From Atherinomorus stipes (Eukaryota > Chordata > Actinopteri > Atheriniformes > Atherinidae): DNA of 64,000 bases. Below, piece by piece: positions 57,951 to 64,000 of the stretch (position 1 is the stretch's first letter; each line of letters starts with the position of its first letter). A program made the position numbers and the translations under genes. Location of the stretch: the NCBI GenBank assembly GCA_023101725.1, contig JALJCO010009116.1, forward strand, positions 558,001 through 622,000, read 5' to 3'. The notes under the pieces are model-generated. The model was not told the DNA's origin. It saw only the letters and a program-made list of their open reading frames with translations, and did no database searches.

Positions 57951-60900
57951 ATAAATTATTCATACCCTATATACATACACATATATACAGTGTATATATA
58001 TATATATATATATATGTTAGGGGTGGAACTTGAAGGTGTCAGTCACGATTAATTAACTATGACAAAATTAACATCTTAAAAATTAACAGATTAAAAAATT
58101 AACACATCTAATTGCAGTTTGCATTAGAAGCAAAGCGGCACCTTTGTCAGTGCCAATTTTCTGGTACACCCAAAATCTGCTGACGGACACAGCAGAACTC
58201 AGTAAATTTTTGCTATATGAATAAAACAGACACCTCTGTTTTTTTAATATAAGGCAGCTGACAAAAAGTCTAACCACATTATCTAGTGTTATTGGAGACT
58301 TTTAGAGACAGACGTGAAAGAACGTATGGTTCACCTCCTTCTGCTAGCTGCCCCAGGCCCCTCCCCCATCTCTGAACACACACTAGTGGCTGTAGACACA
58401 ACAGCAGATATTCTCCTCTGCTCCATTAACCAGACTACAAATAAAACGCAAAGCTGCAACTGATTGTAAGATATTAATTCCTCTTCATGAAAAGAACTGC
58501 AACATGTTGTAGACTCTTAATTAGAAAACAGACAGTTTAATAGTTAGATAAAGTACTTAAAATGGTAAACTTTAACTTCAGAATCATTTTTATTTCTATT
58601 TCTTCTTTTAAAGTTAAAATGTAATTAAATGTATTTGGTCAGACAATAACAGAGTTGCAGTTTACAATATTAACGTCTAAATATAAAGTTTAATTTCTTT
58701 TGAATCTTTGATAAATAGCTAAATGAATAATGGTCTGTGTTTACAGATGCGGGCATTAAAAAGTTCCTCCTTTTTCTGCCAGAAGTGGTGCAGTATTAGT
58801 GCACCATTACTGCACTATGACTGACTGAACGATTTGTCCCGCGAATACGTCATCACGTACGGTGTCCAAACTTGGTGTGTGGAAACGTCCTTGTTCCGGG
58901 CATTCAGTTATGCTCTGAAATCGTTTCCCATGGGCACACAGGCGTTTCTCTGTGCGATTGAAGCCAATCTAGAAGCACAACACATTTTTTAATACAGTAT
59001 GACATAATTATAATAGAATATGGTGTCCCTCAAAAATGTCCCAGTAAAGTGGGGTCTTTGTGTTAAAAGGTTGAGAACCACTGCTGTACAGCATACCTCA
59101 TGGGCCATTTTAGGGTTTAAACTTCGTCTGTATGCTTTTAATATGCTTCATTTAAAAAAAAAATCCTTATACTCTATTTGGTGTTTTACCATAAATAGTA
59201 AGTGATTGTTTTTCAGTGAGGCGCATTAAAGACATGAAGAGGTAGAAAAGAGTTGAAATGACTAACATTGTTTCAGTGTATAATACAATGCAAATGTACA
59301 GCTGAATCAATGTTGATGCAATTCATTCTTTCAATGGTGATCTTAAGATAGTTGAATTAATGTTGATTCATTATCAGAATTGATAGAAAATCCAACATTC
59401 TTTTAATGTTGATCATAGCGAGCACTTTCAATGTATCTTTCAATGTCAGACATCAATGTTGATTTAATTCTTCAGGCTGACCATTTTAAAGCATTGATTC
59501 AATCCCTTTTTGCTATCTGGGCTGTGTCTGTTATTTGAGTTAGTCGTCCACTAAAATCCATTCAAATGAAGAAAATGTTACCATACAACTAAACACAACA
59601 GCTTTAGTTTTTAACAAATGAGATAAACTCACCACACATAAATACCCAAGAAATTGATTATGTCATCACTTTCCTTGCTTTCTTGCTGCAAACTCAGCAA
59701 TAACACTTTGATAATCTAGTTTGGATGTAATTTCATTTATAATTGATAGCAGGGGAAGTGCGGACAGTCTGTCCTCTGACACAGAGGTGTGCAAATAGTT
59801 TTCAAGTGCTGTAGTCATTCTCTGTGGGATTATTTCTCAAGGTAGGCAGATCCTCAACTCGGCAAAGAAGTCAGGGGCATTCATATTTGAATCTAATCAG
59901 TGTTGGAGATGTTGACCAGTCCTTTTTCCATAAGTAAATCCACTGTTTTGGTATTTTTATTTACTTGTTTTATGTATCCTTGCCAGAGACAGACAAAGGT
60001 GATATGTAGCCTAAGTAATGCAAACAGCGTGAACATATCTTTGTCCCATATGATAAGCCCATTTTTCTTGAAATTGCATACTTCAATTAAAATGAATGTG
60101 TCTCTGCAACCACAAGGACTATTTGAAATATTTTGGTGTCAAATTAAAGAAAACCCTTGTTAGATTTATGGAGATGTGTAAATATAGGTATATTTGTTAC
60201 TGGTGAAGAGTAAATGAAGATGGCACCGCAAAATTTCAAACCTTTAAAAAGCAAACTTTAAGCATCAGCAAATCTCTGAAATGATGCATTAGAAGCAATG
60301 AATCTCTTTCAATCCAAAGTACAATATGTTCACATTGTTTCTGCAAAGACTTCCCCTTCTACAGTAAAGCAGAAAAGAATTTTTGTTTGTTTGTTTGTTT
60401 CTTTGTTTGTTTCTTTTTCTTTTTCTTTACAAAAAGTTCAGGCTAGGTTTCCACAATGGCCATTTTGGCACAATTTGGCACAGCTGGCAATGTTATCGTC
60501 CATCATTCCACATTATTTTTCTTCTTCCATAATAAATATCTTTAAAGAAAAAAAAAAAACAGCCTCAAACTGCAGCTTTGATGACTTCTGTTGCAGCACA
60601 CGCCCTCGCATCTTCCTTACCTGGCTATGTGTTGTTACGTAGGCCCATAACTCGCTCTTCCTGTGTTCTCGTTCACTGATTCGCTAGCAAGAGCTAGCCC
60701 TCCTCCAGTCTGATTAATCAGCCTCTCTGACTGTATGACTGGCTGATGCCAACAGCGCATGTCCAATCTGCATTGGCAATGGTTGCCAATGGCATTGAAC
60801 ATACTGAAGTGACTCATGCCCCCAACTTCAAAAGACTCCACAATGACACCCAACGACCAAAAATTTGCCCGGTGTGTCTCCACCTTAATGGGACTCAAAA

Positions 60901-61519
60901 GATTATTTTCTACAAATTCCAGAATGTGTCCCAGCAAATTCACCTCAAGATCCAAACAGCTTAGAGTCGATGCAACGACTGCAGAGCTGCTACACTCGAT
61001 GTTAGTGTTCAATGTTAGATGTCAAGACAACAAATAAGTGTTTGGAAGAAGAGCTGCCGGAGAAAAAGGCAGCCCAGCTTCTGCCTCTGAACTTCAACAC
61101 TGTCAAAACGTTGTTAGTCTTATCGGCACAAATAAAAATCATTTAGCCAAAAAACAAACTGACAAGAAAAATGAGAAGAAGTGACTTCACTTTCTTCCCA
61201 GCTGTTTTCACGTTATCATCTCACTGAGTCAAAGGAACGCTGTTTGCTAATTAAGTGACAAAAATAATTTGACTTCTGAGAGACACAAATAAAAGAAGAG
61301 AGGGAGAGAAGTGTTTACCATATTTAAGTTTATCAAATGAACTCAGACATGATTAACAGTCCTTTCACTGCTTCCTTCAATCAGCCAGCAGCAAACAGAG
61401 ACTTGATGTTAATGAAAGCTCCAACTTTAATTTGCTTTACTAAGTTTGAAATCTCCCAGCAGCTCAGCACACATGGAGGCTGATGTTGTCGGCTTTTTTC
61501 AACATTATCTTATTTGCAG
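57951..61519. other. Intronic DNA, no supported gene
   Basis: An (AT)n tract is at 57990-58014. Around 59270-59510, words of the type TCAATGTTGATTCAAT recur, a self-similar fish repeat. No dcc exon is seen. Confidence 0.4.
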
Positions 61520-61681
61520 GCAGCTGAATCTGAAGTGAAACCTACTCAGAAGCAGCCTGCTGAAAACTCGACAACAACCAGTACATCAGTGCCGCAGAAG
61601 CAATCCCGTGGCCATTAACTGGACATTTGTCACTTCTTGGCTGTGTTTTCGATTTCTTTCTACATATAAATGAAAAATAAA
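61520..61681 (+). other. Terminal-exon-like segment (acceptor, short frame, stop, AATAAA)
   Basis: A good acceptor (CTTATTTGCAG ending 61519) is followed by a 32-codon frame starting AAESEVKPTQKQ and ending QKQSRGH with TAA at 61616-61618. An AATAAA signal follows at 61676-61681. The peptide matches no family I know. Joined to dcc exon i the phase would differ and read G-S-stop. This may be chance. Confidence 0.2.
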
Positions 61682-62041
61682 GCTGACGAGAAGGAAAAGC
61701 TTTAGCTGGGCTCAAAGAAAAGGCTACCAACATCCGTCATGGGCAAACCTACAGATTTCTCCTTTTCTTTGTTTTTCTTTAGCAGATTTTAGTTTTGCAT
61801 GGATTTTTGAAACTTTGGAAACTTTGGCTAAAGCCTCTGTATCACTAGTTTCCAGGCGCACATGCGCACATCAGCTAGTTTATCATGTCCACCTTCTAGT
61901 ACTGGGCTGGACCCCTTTCCCACTAGAACAGTCTTCATTCCTGGTGTGATGGATCCAACAAGGCATTAGAGATTTTGCTCCATATTGTAATTTTAGCATA
62001 TTCTGATCCAACAACTGAATATGGTGACTAAACCATGTTAA

Positions 62042-62662
62042 AGGGATATTGTGTAAGTTCTCCTGTTATTTATTCACAAAAACTGATTATTTGGTTCAAA
62101 AGTGTTTTTTCATTAATCAGTAATCACTCCCATTAACAAACTGAAGTGCTCCTCTAAGCTCTAAATTTTCCATCCATATCATTCATTTACACATCGAGCG
62201 GGTCGGCTCGGTGGAGGCTGCCATGTTGTATCGCCATGTTTTTGCGTTCAGGAGAAGCGTGACAGTAGGAAAACACAGAAACTCACCGGACACACCGGAG
62301 TTTTCAGCTCAGTTCGAGGTAATGCCTTTGAAAAGTCACCGCGCTGCAGTGGGGAGAAACCAGCGTCTCACTGATGCTGGGTTCACGTGCAGTCGGGCAG
62401 ACGGCCGTTGGTAACAAACCAGATGTAATTTTAATCAATGAAGCCGAGCGAAAGACGGTAAAACATGGGTCAGGGAAAACAATACGACATCGCCATGACA
62501 ACAAATCAGATGTGGACTGATGTCACTGTAACTGACAGACCACATCTTCACATAGAGGCCAGTGATAACTTTACATGCAGCGGATGTCGTCGGTCTGCCC
62601 GGTTTCACGCGAATGCAGCATGAAAAGTACGAGGGAGCTGCTCGCGATTACGCAATGTCCCT
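62042..62662. mobile_element. TTAA MITE family E nested in Tc1-like relic
   Basis: Inverted ends AGGGATATTGTGTAAG and, read from the right, AGGGACATTGCGTAATCG are flanked by TTAA (62038-62041 and 62663-62666). It is 621 bases. Frames inside (for example 62211-62414) have no motif. Confidence 0.87.
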
Positions 62663-63154
62663 TTAAACCGTGCGATGTTGGTACTCGGGCCCAAAGTGGG
62701 GCAAGAAAATCTCCCCCCCACCATTCCACCAGCAGCAGCCTGAAGCCTTGATCCAAGGCAGGATGGATCCATGCTTTCATGATGTTTCCAGCAGATTCTG
62801 GGGCTAGCATCTGAATGTGGAGCTGAAATGGAGATTCATCAGACCAGCAACGTTTCTCCATCTTCTATTGTACAGTGTTGGTGAGTCTGGAGTGGCACCC
62901 GGTGTGGTCTTCTGCTCCATTCTGGTCCAGACAACTGCTGCTCACTGGATATTTTCTCTTCTTCAGACCATTATTACATATGGGCTTCTTAAGTGGGGCC
63001 ATTATGTAGCCCGTCGACAATCCTACAGTAGATGGGGCCCATTTTTTAGCCCATTTTCAACCTTTATGGGCCTCACATGAAAATGTTGGCTGGGGACCAT
63101 TCTCTTGAAACCCTAGAGATGGTTGTTTGTAAATACTCCCAGTAAATACTCAGT

Positions 63155-63300
63155 CCAATCAGTCATTTTCTGTACCGCTTATCCAGTTCAGGGTTGCGGG
63201 GGTTGCTGGAGCCTATCCCAGCTATTATCAGGCAAGAGGTGGGGTACACCTGGACAGTCTGTCGGAGGGCCATATACTCAGACCAACAACCATTAAATCC
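63155..63300 (-). repeat. SINE fragment (family of 45240) nested in Tc1-like relic
   Basis: TTCTGTACCGCTTATCCAGT, GGAGCCTATCCCAGCTATTA and GGTGGGGTACACCTGGACAG match the tail and body of the minus-strand SINE at 45240-45603. The tRNA head is absent, as expected for 5'-truncated insertions. Confidence 0.75.
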
Positions 63301-63738
63301 CCCTTCTTCCTCACTCTGATGCTCAGTTTTAACTGCTGCCATGTGATTGGCTGGTCACATATTTGTGCTAACTACCAGTTCAAGCAATAGACCAAAGTAT
63401 TGGGGTCCAATCGAGGATGTCCCCCATCATCCTCCAGGAACTCCCTGTGTACTCTCAACACGAGGCCCCGGGACCTGCTGCTCTAGCATAGGGTCAGACA
63501 GTGGTTCCAATATTTCATCCTTAAAGGCAGGGTGGGTGATGTTTTCCAGGATCATTTTTTACTATATTGCTTAGTCTTCTTCACTCCCCGAATGCAGCCA
63601 ATTAATTAAATGTTCTGTCACAAAAAAATAAATAAATAAATAATCACCTATGGAACGTACAGCACTGGAAAAACGTACATTTATAACAAACTTCGTCCGT
63701 GCAAGGATGGGGTTGTCCACACAGTGGTCTCCATGTAT

Positions 63739-64000
63739 TTACACACTAAAAACTCCTGTATCAAAAATAACCCATAACGGTTTTTTAAAAAATTATTATT
63801 ATTACCCAACCGCTGGGTTAAAAAGGGACCAACTAATTTCTGGGATACTATGACCCAGAAAATTAGGTCATTTTTTGTCACAACTTTTGGGTTGAATATT
63901 TGACACAGAAGTTGGGTTATATTTACTACAATGTTGGGTTACTTTAACCCAGAACTTGGGTCAACAACCCAAACGTCTGTGTTGAAATAACCCAGAAATT
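63739..64000. repeat. Foldback element of TGGGTT/AACCCA words, copy 4 (cut by window end)
   Basis: It starts TTACACACTAAAAACTCCTG, then AAAGGGACCAACTAATTTCT, GGGTTGAATATTTGACAC and GTTGAAATAACCCAGAAATT, as in copy 1. The element continues past the window. Confidence 0.83.

Larger units (their letters stand above)
61882..63385 (-). mobile_element. Tc1-like relic (family of the 20-kb copy), minus strand, carrying two later insertions
   Basis: Pieces of the family are at 61882-62040 (CCACCTTCTAGTACTGGGCT), 62667-63130 (GGCAGGATGGATCCATGCTT, CACTGGATATTTTCTCTTCT) and 63300-63385 (CTGCCATGTGATTGGCTGGT). They are split by a TTAA MITE and a SINE fragment. The frame is destroyed. Confidence 0.85.

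Overview
The window is vertebrate nuclear DNA, almost certainly from a ray-finned (teleost) fish. It shows spliced exons with GT/AG borders, large introns, and a dense load of fish-type repeats: Tc1-like transposon relics, hAT and TTAA-target MITEs, tRNA-derived SINEs, LINE 3' ends, (AC)n and (AT)n arrays and long minisatellites. There are no bacterial-style genes, operons or CRISPR arrays. The species cannot be named from the sequence.

The only protein-coding gene I can support is dcc (Deleted in Colorectal Cancer), the netrin-1 receptor, on the + strand. Nine consecutive internal exons are present. They encode most of fibronectin type III (FN3) domain 3, all of FN3 domains 4, 5 and 6, and the start of the juxtamembrane segment ([11 protein letters not shown], which points to DCC rather than its paralogue neogenin). 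All nine join in one reading frame: phase 0 into the first exon, phase 1 at the junctions through the fourth exon, phase 0 between the fifth and sixth, then phase 1 again. Upstream exons (signal peptide, Ig domains, FN3 1-2) and downstream exons (transmembrane segment, cytoplasmic P1-P3 motifs) lie outside the window, so both flanks (1-26844 and 56482-64000) are intron.

Layout. 1-26.8 kb: a long intron with a triple-nested transposon (1-1590), three minisatellite or low-complexity areas (33-bp array at 2.5 kb, 35-bp array at 7.3-8.6 kb, purine-rich tracts at 15.8, 17.6 and 26 kb), a 1.6-kb hAT element, a Tc1-like element with a MITE inside it (20 kb), and other MITEs. 26.8-37.2 kb: exons for FN3-3 and FN3-4. 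The second exon is squeezed between a 2.6-kb 19-bp minisatellite and a (GT)16 tract at its donor. 37.2-47.2 kb: a 10-kb intron with a Tc1 relic, very long (AT)n arrays, a LINE 3' end and a SINE inserted in another repeat. 47.2-56.5 kb: exons for the FN4-FN5 linker, FN5, FN6 and the juxtamembrane start, with transposon relics within tens of bases of several exons. 56.5-64 kb: intron with inverted-repeat elements and another nested Tc1/MITE/SINE stack.

The most interesting biology is in the exon at 47252-47490. It has two in-frame 3' splice sites 66 bases apart, which would give long and short forms of the FN4-FN5 linker as known for mammalian DCC. A dense YCAY cluster, the NOVA-type binding motif, lies just upstream. 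The rest is repeat biology: several TTAA-targeting MITE families, foldback elements built from short palindromic words, and tracts that may be consensus errors.
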